Counted from the first letter of the stretch, positions 33,473 through 42,501 are shown. The stretch is DNA of 64,000 nt from Clostridium pasteurianum (GCF_001705235.1 NZ_MCGV01000001.1:4220181-4284180); one strand, 5' to 3'. Program-made: numbers and translations. Notes: a model not told the origin generated them from the letters alone.

Positions 33473-34810
33473 ATGGAATCAGTTAGTTATATTTCTGAAA
33501 AAATGGATTATGTTCCGGTATCTAAATTACATTACAAGATGTTATGGCTTATAGGCCTTGGAATATTTTTGGATGGTTTTGATGTATATTTAGCAGGTGG
33601 AGTTTTAGGAGTGTTATTAAAAAGTGGATGGTCAACTATTGGACTAAATGCTATTTTTATTTCTGTAACTTTTTTAGGACTTTTAATAGGTTCGCTGCTT
33701 ACTGGATTTTTAGGTGACAAATTAGGACGTAAATTTTCTTATCAGCTTAATCTTTTAATATTTGGTGGAGCATCTCTTGTGGCTTCATTTTCTCCTAATA
33801 TGACTTTTTTAATAGCCTGTAGGGGAGTAATGGGAATTGGACTTGGCGCTGAAATTGTTACAGGATATGCACTTTTAGCAGAATTTGTACCATCAAAAAC
33901 AAGAGGAAAATGGGTTTCTATGTTATCCCTCATAACAAATTGTTCTACTCCGGCAGCTGCATTTTTAGGATATATTATAATACCTAGATTTGGATGGAGA
34001 TGGATGTTCGTATTTGTAGGAGTATTTTCTCTTATTGTATGGTATCTTAGAAAAAGTATGCCTGAATCCCCAAGATGGTATGAATCAAAGGGAATGGAAA
34101 AAGAAGCACAGGATGTAGTAAATATATTTTACAATGAAGCTACAGCGGAAAGAGGAAATTCTATATCTCAGCCTAGTGTTATAAAGAAAAGTGAAAATAG
34201 GGATGAAGGGAAATTTTCTGATTTATTTAGCAAAAATATGCTTTCAAGAACCATTGTAGGATGCGTAGTTTTGATTGCAATAAATACTTTGATATACACT
34301 TTTGTAAGCTGGGCACCTACATTTTTCTTAAGGAAGGGGATAAACGTTTCTAAGTCTCTTGGATATACAACTATAATGATGGTAGGAGCACCTCTTGGAG
34401 CTTTAATTGGAAGTTTTATTGTAGACAAATTTGGACGAAAGTGGTGTTTGACTATATTTATGCTTGCAGCTGGTGCACTTGGATATGCATATGCTTCACA
34501 AAATGTTATGTGGATGATACTAACTATTGGATTTTTCCTAACTATAATCATATATGTATTGCTTACCCTTGGTCTTGCTATTTATGTTCCAGAATTATTT
34601 CCTACCAATGTGAGGATGAGAGGTTCAGGATTTTGCAATGCTATTGGAAGATTAGCAACCATATTCAGCCCTTATGGAGTTGCATGGATACTTAAAAATT
34701 ACGATACTAAAATAGTTTTTGCTGCACTTGGAATTATACTTATAATAGTAGCCTTTGTTATTGCTACTTTAGGAGTTGAAACAAAACAAAAATCCTTGGA
34801 TGAAATATAG
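33473..34810 (+). CDS. MFS transporter (sugar/aromatic-acid porter type) under tandem T-boxes
   Basis: 445 residues from ATG 33473, 7 nt after GGAGG; an upstream in-frame start at 33341 lies inside the second T-box terminator and is rejected. Twelve membrane helices are apparent, with MFS motifs GDKLGRK after TM2 (about 82-88), RGVMGIGLG, PESPRWYESKG at the end of TM6 and DKFGRKW in the second half. It is related to the metabolite:H+ symporter group. Control by Leu-type T-boxes suggests import of leucine, a branched-chain amino or keto acid, or a peptide. The substrate is inferred from regulation only. Confidence 0.88.
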   Translation: MESVSYISEKMDYVPVSKLHYKMLWLIGLGIFLDGFDVYLAGGVLGVLLKSGWSTIGLNAIFISVTFLGLLIGSLLTGFLGDKLGRKFSYQLNLLIFGGASLVASFSPNMTFLIACRGVMGIGLGAEIVTGYALLAEFVPSKTRGKWVSMLSLITNCSTPAAAFLGYIIIPRFGWRWMFVFVGVFSLIVWYLRKSMPESPRWYESKGMEKEAQDVVNIFYNEATAERGNSISQPSVIKKSENRDEGKFSDLFSKNMLSRTIVGCVVLIAINTLIYTFVSWAPTFFLRKGINVSKSLGYTTIMMVGAPLGALIGSFIVDKFGRKWCLTIFMLAAGALGYAYASQNVMWMILTIGFFLTIIIYVLLTLGLAIYVPELFPTNVRMRGSGFCNAIGRLATIFSPYGVAWILKNYDTKIVFAALGIILIIVAFVIATLGVETKQKSLDEI

Positions 34811-34843
34811 AATTTTAATTATAAATATATTTTTATATAAGTA

Positions 34844-34872
34844 TTTACATTTGTAAAATAATTAACTATACT
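34844..34872 (+). promoter_or_regulatory. promoter of busR-like gene with palindrome over -35
   Basis: TTTACA (34844-34849), 17-bp spacer, TATACT (34867-34872). The -35 is the left half of a palindrome TTTACATTTGTAAA (34844-34857), a plausible operator. Confidence 0.65.
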
Positions 34873-34910
34873 ATTTATGTGTTAAAATTAATGGTAAAAA
34901 AGGAGGTATC

Positions 34911-34927
34911 CCATTATATAAATGGGA
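34911..34927 (+). promoter_or_regulatory. inverted repeat between ribosome site and start codon
   Basis: CCCATT-ATATA-AATGGG spans the start codon of the busR-like gene. Folding would bring the distant AGGAGG closer to, or hide, the ATG. It may also be a DNA operator. Confidence 0.4.
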
Positions 34928-35569
34928 TTTCAGAAGAATATGGTGCAGAATATAACAAAACCTGTTTATCAAAAAATTGCTATTGATATTGCAAATAGAA
35001 TAATATCAGGTGATTTTTCAATAGGTATGAAATTATATGGTCGTTCTCACCTTGCAAGCCAATATAAAGTTTCACCTGAAACTGTACGAAGAGCTGTTGC
35101 TATACTCAATGATATGAATATAGTAGAGGTTGAAAAGGGTAAAGGCATTATTATAAAATCTATAGATAACTGTTTGGAGTTTATTGACAAGTATAAAGAT
35201 ACAAATTCATTGACATCTTTAAGAGCAGAGATGGAGGAACTAATAAATTCTAGAAATGATTTAGAGAAAAAGATAAATAGTGTTACTAATGAATTAATAG
35301 ATTATTCGAGTAGATTCAGTAAAACAAATCCATTTGCTCCATTTGAATTTAAAATATATAGTAATTTACATGTAGTTGGTAAAAAAATTTCAGAAACTAA
35401 GTTTTGGCAAAATACTGGTGCGACAATAATAGCTATACGTCGTCAAGGAGAACTTATACTTTCGCCTGGTCCATATGCAATATTCAAGAGTAATGATGTA
35501 TTTATAGCCATAGGTGATGAAGGAAGTTATTTGAGAATTAAAGGTTTTTTATATAATAATTTAAAGTGA
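34922..35569 (+). CDS. busR: BusR-like repressor (GntR helix-turn-helix plus RCK_C domain)
   Basis: 215 residues. The GntR-type winged helix (about 12-80) has LYGRSHLASQYKVSPETVRR. A coiled coil follows (about 95-130, LRAEMEELINSRNDLEKKIN). The RCK_C/TrkA-C domain (about 140-215) contains TGATIIAIRRQGELILSPGP. This is the architecture of BusR, which represses a betaine transporter when it binds c-di-AMP. The transporter genes follow directly. The AGGAGG site is 15 nt from the ATG, with a perfect inverted repeat CCCATT/AATGGG in between. Confidence 0.85.
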   Translation: MGFQKNMVQNITKPVYQKIAIDIANRIISGDFSIGMKLYGRSHLASQYKVSPETVRRAVAILNDMNIVEVEKGKGIIIKSIDNCLEFIDKYKDTNSLTSLRAEMEELINSRNDLEKKINSVTNELIDYSSRFSKTNPFAPFEFKIYSNLHVVGKKISETKFWQNTGATIIAIRRQGELILSPGPYAIFKSNDVFIAIGDEGSYLRIKGFLYNNLK

Positions 35570-35609
35570 GCTGCAATCAATAAAAATTGAGTGTAAGCTC
35601 ATTTTTTTT
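35567..35609 (+). terminator. terminator after the busR-like gene
   Basis: TGAGCT/AGCTCA outer stem with an inner CAAT/ATTG pairing and eight T. It overlaps the stop codon and separates regulator and transporter transcription. Confidence 0.75.
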
Positions 35610-35640
35610 ATATGTATTGTGGAGGTAAAATTACGATTTC

Positions 35641-35669
35641 TTTACAAAATAAGTGTTGTATACTATAAT
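35641..35669 (+). promoter_or_regulatory. promoter of the osmoprotectant transporter operon
   Basis: TTTACA (35641-35646), 17-bp spacer, TATAAT (35664-35669). It is the expected binding region for the BusR-like repressor. Confidence 0.75.
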
Positions 35670-35674
35670 TATAA

Positions 35675-35706
35675 GAAACAACTTTATTTTTATATAAAGT
35701 TGTTTC
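35675..35706 (+). other. 13-bp perfect hairpin in the transporter 5' leader
   Basis: GAAACAACTTTAT/ATAAAGTTGTTTC around a 6-nt loop, starting right at the expected transcript start and ending 9 bp before GGAGG. No T-run, so it is not a terminator. It may protect the mRNA end or be a DNA operator. Confidence 0.55.
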
Positions 35707-35726
35707 CAATAAATGGAGGCGATTTG

Positions 35727-36860
35727 TTGATAGAATTAAGAAATGTATGTAAAAAAGTAAATGGTAAAATCATAATAAAAGATGTTAATTTGACTATAAA
35801 AGATGGCGAACTTGTTACTCTAATTGGACCAAGTGGATGTGGAAAAACTACTACACTGAAAATGATAAATAGATTAATTAATCAAACTTCAGGTGAAATT
35901 TTGATTAATGGAAATCAAATAGAAAATCAAGATACCATTAAGCTTAGAAGAAATATAGGATATGTAATACAACAAACAGGACTGTTTCCACACATGACAG
36001 TGGAAGAAAATATATCCATAATATTAAGAATTGAAAAAGTAGATAATACTAAAATTAACAATAGGGTAAAAGAATTGTTAGATTTGGTTGGAATGAAACC
36101 AGAGGAATATATGTATAAATACCCTAGTCAATTAAGCGGTGGTCAGCAGCAAAGGGTAGGACTTGCACGTGCTCTTGCTATGAATCCAGAGATAATACTT
36201 ATGGATGAACCCTTTAGTGCTTTAGATCCAATAACAAGAAATCAGCTTCAAGATGAAATTTTTACAATACATGAAAACTTAAAAAAAACTATAGTGTTTG
36301 TAACACATGATATGGATGAGGCATTAAAATTAGCGGATAGAATCTGTATTATGAAAGATGGACAGGTTGTGCAGTATGATACTCCTGATAAAATATTAAA
36401 AAATCCTGCAAATGACTTTGTAAAAAGTTTCGTTGGGAAAAATAGAATATGGAATCAACCAGAATTAATTAAAGCTAAGGATATAATGATAAAAGATATT
36501 ATAAAATCAAGTCCTGAAAGAACAGCTATTCAGGCATTAGAAATTATGAAATCAAATCATGTCGATAGATTAATTATAGCTTCTAAAAATAATAAATTGC
36601 TTGGAATTGTTACGCTAAAAGAATTGAAGTTTAATATAGCCCAAAATAAAAAAGTTAAAGATATTATGAAAAATGATGTAGTTACCATAAATGAAAATGA
36701 TTCAATAATAAAAATATTGGAAATAGTTGAAAACAAAAAGAATGGGTTTATGCCTGTTATAGATGATAATTCAAACCTTGTTGGTCTTATTACTAAAAGC
36801 AGCTTGCTGTCTGTATTGAGCAATCAATTCATCAACAAGGAGGTTAATTTATATGATTAG
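35727..36860 (+). CDS. osmoprotectant (betaine/carnitine/choline) ABC transporter ATPase with CBS domains
   Basis: 377 residues from TTG 35727, 7 nt after GGAGG; the longer frame from 35619 reads through the promoter and hairpin and is rejected. ABC ATPase: Walker A GPSGCGKTT (34-42), Q-loop QQTGLFPH, signature LSGGQQQR (about 137-144), Walker B ILMDEPFSALDP. Two C-terminal CBS domains (about 250-370) are known in OpuA/BusA-type ATPases to sense ionic strength or c-di-AMP. Overlaps the permease gene by 8 bp. Confidence 0.92.
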   Translation: MIELRNVCKKVNGKIIIKDVNLTIKDGELVTLIGPSGCGKTTTLKMINRLINQTSGEILINGNQIENQDTIKLRRNIGYVIQQTGLFPHMTVEENISIILRIEKVDNTKINNRVKELLDLVGMKPEEYMYKYPSQLSGGQQQRVGLARALAMNPEIILMDEPFSALDPITRNQLQDEIFTIHENLKKTIVFVTHDMDEALKLADRICIMKDGQVVQYDTPDKILKNPANDFVKSFVGKNRIWNQPELIKAKDIMIKDIIKSSPERTAIQALEIMKSNHVDRLIIASKNNKLLGIVTLKELKFNIAQNKKVKDIMKNDVVTINENDSIIKILEIVENKKNGFMPVIDDNSNLVGLITKSSLLSVLSNQFINKEVNLYD

Positions 36861-38424
36861 TTTTTTGAATTTTGCAATTAACAGAAAAGAGCAAATATTT
36901 AGCTTGTTCTTGCAGCATATTGAACTTACAATTTTTGCAGTAGTTATCTCAATATTAGTAGGAGTTCCCATAGGAATTTTAATAGCAAGAGTAAGAAAAA
37001 TTTCTTCGCCAATTATAGCTATTGCAAATGTAATTCAGTCCATTCCAAGTATGGCGTTACTTGGATTTTTAATACCGTTTTTTGGAATTGGAAGTAAACC
37101 TGCTATAGTAATGGTAGTATTATATTCACTACTTCCTATTATAAAAAATACATTTACCGGATTAAAGAGTATAGAGCCGCCTGTAATTGAAGCGGCAACT
37201 GGTTTAGGCTTAACTAAAAATCAGATATTATTTAAAGTAAGTTTACCATTAGCAATGCCTATAATAATGTCAGGTATAAGAATTTCTGTTGTAACTGCTG
37301 TTGGACTTATGACAATCGCTGCATTTATTGGTGCGGGTGGTCTTGGATATCTTGTTTTTTCAGGAGTACAAACAGTTGATAATAATATGATATTAGCAGG
37401 GGCAATTCCAGCTTCAATACTTGCTCTTCTTTTAGATTTTATAATAGGGAAGATTGAAAGTTTAGTAACACCTCAGGGAATAAAGAATGTAAATAACATC
37501 AATAAGAAAAAATCAAAAAAGATACAGAGTAAGATTTACAAGGCAGTTATTGCAATAGTCCTAGTTGCAATTATAGTTGCCAGCGGTGTTACATTTTATA
37601 ACAATAAAACTAAAAAGGTTATAGTTATTGGTTCGAAAAATTTTAATGAGCAACTAATACTTGGTAATATGGTTGCTTCATTAATAGAGCATAATACAGA
37701 TTATAAAGTTGAAAGAAAACTAAATCTTGGTGGTACAAGTGTAGCATTTAATGCTTTAAAATCCGGTGATATAGACGCATATGTAGAATACACAGGTACG
37801 GGACTTGTAGATATAATGAAAAAATCTTCAATAAGCGATGAAAAAAAGGTTTATGATAATGTGAAAAGTTGTTTTCATAAAGATTACAATATAGAATGGA
37901 TGAAGCCTATTGGGTTTAATAATACTTATGTACTTGCAATGAAAAAGAATGTTGCAGCAAAGTATAATATAAACAGTATATCTGATTTATCGAAGGTAAG
38001 TAATAATTTGAGTTTAGGAAGCACAATGGAATTTTTAAATAGATCCGATGGATATCCTGGATTGAATGAAAAGTACGGATTACAGTTTAAAAGTAAAAAA
38101 GGTCTTGATGGTGGATTAAGATATTCGTCTTTAAATAAGGATGAAACTCAAGTAACAGATGCTTTTTCAACAGATGGATTATTGCAAAAATTTGATTTAA
38201 AGACGTTAAAAGATGATAAAAGCTTTTTTCCACCTTATTATGCTGTACCTATTGTAAGAGAAGATACATTGAAAAAATTTCCTCAATTAAAACCAGTTCT
38301 ATTGAAGCTTCAAAATCAAATTACAGATTCTGAAATGAGAAGCCTAAATTATAAAGTTGATAATGGGCAAAGTCCTGAAAAGGTAGCAGATGAATTTTTA
38401 AAGAGTAAACATTTAATTAAATAA
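36853..38424 (+). CDS. osmoprotectant transporter permease fused to substrate-binding domain
   Basis: 523 residues. N-terminal permease (about 1-215, five or six helices) with the BPD_transp EAATGLGLTKNQIL coupling loop, one further helix (about 232-250), and an extracellular OpuAC-type solute-binding domain (about 255-523, starting VIVIGSKNFNEQLILGNMVA). The permease-receptor fusion is the BusAB/OpuABC layout. Aromatic residues of the binding domain (Tyr in DAYVEYTGTG) are typical for quaternary-amine ligands. With the ATPase it imports compatible solutes under osmotic stress. Confidence 0.92.
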   Translation: MISFLNFAINRKEQIFSLFLQHIELTIFAVVISILVGVPIGILIARVRKISSPIIAIANVIQSIPSMALLGFLIPFFGIGSKPAIVMVVLYSLLPIIKNTFTGLKSIEPPVIEAATGLGLTKNQILFKVSLPLAMPIIMSGIRISVVTAVGLMTIAAFIGAGGLGYLVFSGVQTVDNNMILAGAIPASILALLLDFIIGKIESLVTPQGIKNVNNINKKKSKKIQSKIYKAVIAIVLVAIIVASGVTFYNNKTKKVIVIGSKNFNEQLILGNMVASLIEHNTDYKVERKLNLGGTSVAFNALKSGDIDAYVEYTGTGLVDIMKKSSISDEKKVYDNVKSCFHKDYNIEWMKPIGFNNTYVLAMKKNVAAKYNINSISDLSKVSNNLSLGSTMEFLNRSDGYPGLNEKYGLQFKSKKGLDGGLRYSSLNKDETQVTDAFSTDGLLQKFDLKTLKDDKSFFPPYYAVPIVREDTLKKFPQLKPVLLKLQNQITDSEMRSLNYKVDNGQSPEKVADEFLKSKHLIK

Positions 38425-38456
38425 TTAAATTAGTTAATTAAATGATGTGCAATAAG

Positions 38457-38504
38457 AAGTAATAGCTCTAAATAGTTATCTAATATTTAGGGCTATTACT
38501 TTTT
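38457..38504 (+). terminator. terminator of the osmoprotectant operon
   Basis: AAGTAATAGCTCTAAAT pairs with ATTTAGGGCTATTACTT (17 bp, one G-U), followed by TTTT. Confidence 0.85.
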
Positions 38505-38549
38505 ACATAAATTTTTTCTTGAATTTTATATATTAACAAATAATTATCA

Positions 38550-39281
38550 TTATTTTGACAGTGTCTTTTTTAAGTATATATAAGGATTATTAGGTTTTGA
38601 AATAGGCTTTATGCTTTGCACTTCAATTACAGGAATTACAGTTTGGGTGGTATCTTCCTTATCAAAATTTTTCATAGATTTTATTGTTCCAGTAACTTTA
38701 ATCCACTCATTGTTTTTTAAATTATTGTTGACTTTATTACATGCAATACCGGTGACTTCTGCATCAGCGGCACAGCATATTATTAGCATTCTAGCAGTTA
38801 CAAAACAATCTTTTGGAAAATTGGTATCTCTATAAACAAAGCCTGAAATTTCAATTTTTCTGTTTTTGTATTTGTATACATTATTTTCTATTTCGTTTAT
38901 GGTATCTGAAAAGTTATTATCATTTAATTTAATTGTTCCTTTTTCTTTTTTAACATTGTCATTTATCGTAAAAGAAGGACTTGTAGTTAAGCCTTTTTTT
39001 TGAGTAATATCTGAACTTAACCCCTGTGGATTTATTAAAAAGGCAAGTATAAGAGGAATAAGAAAAACACTTGAAACAGATTTTGATGAAATAGAGTGCT
39101 TACTTTTGAAAATATTATGTATTTGGAAAACGCATAATATAATGAAAATTATAAACGCAAAAACTATATAGCAGGTCATTTTAGGGTGTATAAATAGATA
39201 GAGTTTTTTAGTTGAAATAAGGTAATACATATAATATGTAAATCCTAAAAGAATTATAAACCACTTGAATTCATTTTTCAT
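38550..39281 (-). CDS. TIGR03943/DUF1980 family membrane protein (partner of YraQ-type permease)
   Basis: 243 residues. Two N-terminal membrane helices, another at about 75-95, then an exported OB-like domain with the conserved RMLIICCAADAEVTGIACNK (two adjacent Cys at about 170). Family members always sit beside a DUF318/YraQ permease and are suggested to help metal or other export/import. 12 bp separate it from the permease gene upstream. Zinc-related role inferred from the operon. Confidence 0.85.
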   Translation of the reverse strand: MKNEFKWFIILLGFTYYMYYLISTKKLYLFIHPKMTCYIVFAFIIFIILCVFQIHNIFKSKHSISSKSVSSVFLIPLILAFLINPQGLSSDITQKKGLTTSPSFTINDNVKKEKGTIKLNDNNFSDTINEIENNVYKYKNRKIEISGFVYRDTNFPKDCFVTARMLIICCAADAEVTGIACNKVNNNLKNNEWIKVTGTIKSMKNFDKEDTTQTVIPVIEVQSIKPISKPNNPYIYLKKTLSK

Positions 39282-39293
39282 TCTAAATCTCTC

Positions 39294-40394
39294 CTATAAT
39301 GGAATTTTAACAAGATTAAATATTAAGCCTACCAAGAAGCATACGCTCATTATTGTAAATATCAGCTTGAATATAAATTTAAAATTAAATACGTCACTGA
39401 GCATAAAGGTGTTTTTTATGTCTATCATTGGGCCACATATTAAAAATGCAATTATAGAACCATTAGTAAATTGATTTACAAAAGTACGTGCTATGAAAGC
39501 ATCAGTTTCAGAACATACGCATAGTACATATGAAAGTATAATCATAACTATAATAGAAGATATGTTTCCATGTCCTATGGATAAAATGTATTTTCTCGGT
39601 ATAAAGGTCTGCATAAGCGCTGAAAGAAAAGCACCTATTATAATAAATCTTCCGACATCTTGGAGCTCTAAACTTACATGGTTTAATATATGAATTAATG
39701 TGAACTTAGAAATTTTATCTGTATCATTATGAACATGTCCACAACTGCAGTGATGAATATGTTCATGGCTATGGTGTTTAAGAGAATGCGAATCTCTTGT
39801 ATATAGTCTTTCGGAAAATAAAATGTCATTCAAGGTTTGATGGTTAGCAGCTATTTTATTAGATTTACTTACTATAAATCCTATAATTACTGCAGCAAGC
39901 CAACCAGATAAACCTCTTAATAATACAACATGTGGGCTATTTAAAAAGGCATAATAAGTTGAAGTAAGTACAACTGGATTTATTATGGGAACTGAAAGCA
40001 TAAATGTAATTCCAATGGGAAGGGGAAGTCCTTTTTTTAGAAGTCTTCGTACTATTGGAACTATAGCGCAATCACATACAGGAAATATAAGTCCGATTGT
40101 GGCCGCTGCTAAAATACCTAAAGTTAAATTTTTAGGTATTATCCTAGATAGTGTTTCCTCTGATATAAAGATTTGAATTAAAGAAGATAGAAATACACCT
40201 ATAATGATAAAGGGGAGAGCCTCTAAAATAATACTTATAAAAATAGTTGTGAAGCTTTGTAAGGATGAATTGTTAAAAAATAATGGAAATAACTTTTTAA
40301 ATGTGCTTACATTTAATATAAGCATAATTAAAATTGGCAAAAATAGACATAACATAAAGGGCATAAAAAGTACATTATGACGGCTGTTTTCCAA
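39294..40394 (-). CDS. DUF318 (YraQ/YcgR-like) permease with His-rich loop
   Basis: 366 residues with about eight membrane helices in two halves. The family Cys motif appears as FPVCDCAIVPIVRRLLKKGLP (about 112-132; ten-residue core PVCDCAIVPI). The central cytosolic loop is His/Cys-rich: SLKHHSHEHIHHCSCGHVHND (about 196-216), clearly suited to bind metal. The gene lies between the zinc-binding lipoprotein gene and the TIGR03943 partner. Substrate not established; zinc is favoured here. Confidence 0.85.
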   Translation of the reverse strand: MENSRHNVLFMPFMLCLFLPILIMLILNVSTFKKLFPLFFNNSSLQSFTTIFISIILEALPFIIIGVFLSSLIQIFISEETLSRIIPKNLTLGILAAATIGLIFPVCDCAIVPIVRRLLKKGLPLPIGITFMLSVPIINPVVLTSTYYAFLNSPHVVLLRGLSGWLAAVIIGFIVSKSNKIAANHQTLNDILFSERLYTRDSHSLKHHSHEHIHHCSCGHVHNDTDKISKFTLIHILNHVSLELQDVGRFIIIGAFLSALMQTFIPRKYILSIGHGNISSIIVMIILSYVLCVCSETDAFIARTFVNQFTNGSIIAFLICGPMIDIKNTFMLSDVFNFKFIFKLIFTIMSVCFLVGLIFNLVKIPL

Positions 40395-40415
40395 TTTATA
40401 TCACCACCTAATGAA

Positions 40416-40468
40416 ATAATCTAAGTAAGATATAAATCTGGTATTATGTTATATCTTACTTAGATTAT
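40416..40468. other. 20-bp perfect inverted repeat between znuA and the permease gene
   Basis: ATAATCTAAGTAAGATATAA (40416-40435) is exactly complementary to 40449-40468 across a 13-nt loop. No T-run on either side beyond ATTATTTC. It could be a weak terminator or attenuator of the minus-strand operon, or an operator. Confidence 0.7.
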
Positions 40469-40499
40469 AGATATTCATTAATTAGGATTTTATGAAAAT

Positions 40500-41408
40500 T
40501 TATTTTAAACTATTATAAATTTCTTCTAAATTTGATTTCATGGATGCAATATAGTCTTTTCCATCTTCTTTGCTTTCAATGGTATATATTTTTTCGGTTT
40601 TTGCACCAACTTCTTTTGCCAATGTATTTGAAACTTTTGGACTTACCATGTCTTCAACAAATATTGTTTTTACATTGTTTTTTTTGCAGTAGTTTACTAG
40701 CTCGTCAAGTTGTTTTGTACTTGGTTCACCTTCTGCAAAAGTGCTTTCTACACTTTCTTGATTTAATCCATAATCTCTGCATAGGTATGCAAATGCAGCA
40801 TGTCCAGTTACGAAATCTTTTTTAGGTAAGCTTTTGAATTTGATAGCATATTCATCGTAGAGCTTATCAAGTTTTGCACAAAAGTCATTATAATTTTTTT
40901 CATAAAAGTTTTTATTGGATGGGTCAGCTTTAACTAATGCATTTTTTATGTTTTTACTTTCAAGCTTGGCACCCTTTAAACTAATCCATAAATGTGGATC
41001 ATATGCTCCATGATCTTTAATTTCATCTTTATCCTTATTTTCAATTGGTACAGCTCCTTTAGATGCTTCAACTACAATTAAATCTTTATTATCTATAGAT
41101 TTTAATGTTTTGTTTACCCATGATTCCATATCTAGACCGTTATATATAAATACTTTAGCATCTTGTAATTTTTTTATATCTTTAACGTTAGGGTCATAAT
41201 CATGTGGTTCAGTACCATTTGGTGTCATTGTTACTATATTGATTTTATCTTTGCCGATTGCATAAGCAAATTCTCTCATAGCATTAAAGGAAACAACAAC
41301 TTTAGGTTTATTATCTGAGTTATTTTTTGATAGAGTATTACCGTTACAGGCTGTAAATGCAAATAATGTAATAATAATACCGATTAAAATAAGAAATTTT
41401 TTTGACAT
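40500..41408 (-). CDS. znuA: zinc-binding lipoprotein of a ZnuA/AdcA-type ABC transporter
   Basis: 302 residues from ATG 41408 (AGGAGTGATATT site; the longer frame to 41453 runs through the operator). Lipoprotein signal with lipobox FTAC (Cys about 21). Cluster A-I binding protein: VVSFNAMREFAYAIG, the metal His in GTEPHDYDPN (about 67), DPHLWIS (about 137), TGHAAFAYLCRDYGL (about 203), and the acidic site VEDMVSPK. It has a short charged loop NKDKDEIKDHGAYD in the place of a His-rich loop. No znuB/znuC genes adjoin, so the permease and ATPase must be elsewhere. Confidence 0.9.
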   Translation of the reverse strand: MSKKFLILIGIIITLFAFTACNGNTLSKNNSDNKPKVVVSFNAMREFAYAIGKDKINIVTMTPNGTEPHDYDPNVKDIKKLQDAKVFIYNGLDMESWVNKTLKSIDNKDLIVVEASKGAVPIENKDKDEIKDHGAYDPHLWISLKGAKLESKNIKNALVKADPSNKNFYEKNYNDFCAKLDKLYDEYAIKFKSLPKKDFVTGHAAFAYLCRDYGLNQESVESTFAEGEPSTKQLDELVNYCKKNNVKTIFVEDMVSPKVSNTLAKEVGAKTEKIYTIESKEDGKDYIASMKSNLEEIYNSLK

Positions 41409-41429
41409 AATATCACTCCTAAAACCAAT

Positions 41430-41460
41430 TATGTAAATGCAAACTATTTGCATTTACATA
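41430..41460. promoter_or_regulatory. palindromic metal-operator candidate of znuA
   Basis: TATGTAAATGCAAA and its exact complement flank CTA: a perfect 14-3-14 palindrome placed right after the -10 of the znuA promoter. Likely the binding site of a Zur/Fur-family or other metal repressor. Confidence 0.65.
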
Positions 41461-41463
41461 AAG

Positions 41464-41492
41464 ATGATATATTAAATTCCTTAAAGTGTCAA
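41464..41492 (-). promoter_or_regulatory. znuA promoter
   Basis: On the minus strand TTGACA (41492-41487), 17-bp spacer, TATCAT (41469-41464). The palindrome at 41430-41460 follows immediately. Confidence 0.75.
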
Positions 41493-41503
41493 TACTAGAT
41501 TTA

Positions 41504-42391
41504 TTATTGGTGTTTAACAGTAGCTGTTGAACATAAGGCCATAAAATTTTTAAGTGTTTCTGTTAGATATTTATTTTTATGATATATAATTTTAAAGGTA
41601 CGTTTGAATTTTATACCTTTAACAGGTATGCTGCAAAGGCTTCCAGAAGCCACTTCATTTTCAACGGAATGCTTAGAAATAATTGAAACTCCTAAGCCTT
41701 CAGCAACGGCAATTTTTATAGTGTCAGTATTATTGCATGTCCATGAAACTTGCCATGTTAATTGATTTTCTTGCATTTTATCTTCAAAAGTTTTACGGGT
41801 TCCACTTCCCATTTCACGAATAATAAATTTTTCTTTTTCAAGTTCGGTAGGTTCCACATAACTGAGTTTTGCAAATCTATGATTAGGTCCGCATATAAGT
41901 ATAAGCTCATCATTCATAAATGGTTTTTTTATAATATCTTGGCTTGTTGTGTCTCCTTCTACAAGACCTATATCAATTTTATCGCAAAGAAGCATTTTTT
42001 CAATTTCTTTAGTGTTTTCCTCATGTACTTTTATATCAGTTTTGGGGTTTAATTTCTGAAAATGTGAAACAAGTTTAGGAAGGACATAAGCTCCAACAGT
42101 AACACTTGCACCAATGCGAATAAAACCATTTTGGTGTAAAGTTTTCATACCATTTTCTAACTCTACATTTAATTTAATCATATATCTAGCGTAATTTAGC
42201 AATTCTTTTCCAGCATTAGTTAAGTAAAGTTTTCTTGATAAACGTTCAAAAAGATGTACTCCATAATGATTTTCAAGTTCAGAAATTGCTTGGCTAACTG
42301 CTGATTGAGAGATAAAAAGTGTTTTGGAAGCCTTAGTCATATTCATTTCATCACATACGGCAACAAATATTTTAAAATGTCTTAAAGTCAT
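41504..42391 (-). CDS. LysR-family regulator divergent from the YeiH-type gene
   Basis: 295 residues: winged helix (about 1-60, MTLRHFKIFVAVCDEMNM and FISQSAVSQAISELENHYG) and a periplasmic-binding-type effector domain. Resembles CysB/YeiE-like regulators. Divergent and adjacent to a YeiH-family membrane protein, the usual arrangement in which the regulator activates the transporter gene. The 110-bp shared region should hold both promoters. Confidence 0.92.
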   Translation of the reverse strand: MTLRHFKIFVAVCDEMNMTKASKTLFISQSAVSQAISELENHYGVHLFERLSRKLYLTNAGKELLNYARYMIKLNVELENGMKTLHQNGFIRIGASVTVGAYVLPKLVSHFQKLNPKTDIKVHEENTKEIEKMLLCDKIDIGLVEGDTTSQDIIKKPFMNDELILICGPNHRFAKLSYVEPTELEKEKFIIREMGSGTRKTFEDKMQENQLTWQVSWTCNNTDTIKIAVAEGLGVSIISKHSVENEVASGSLCSIPVKGIKFKRTFKIIYHKNKYLTETLKNFMALCSTATVKHQ

Positions 42392-42501
42392 AATATCATC
42401 CCCTTTATATATAAGAATATACTTATTATATGTATTAGATAATAATATTTTACTTATACATTGTCAAGATGTATGATAATAAACAGACAGGAGGAGATAC
42501 T

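Noticed and set aside
34168-34551. 127-codon frame antisense to the MFS transporter
   Set aside because: Shadow frame in a membrane protein gene without start signals.
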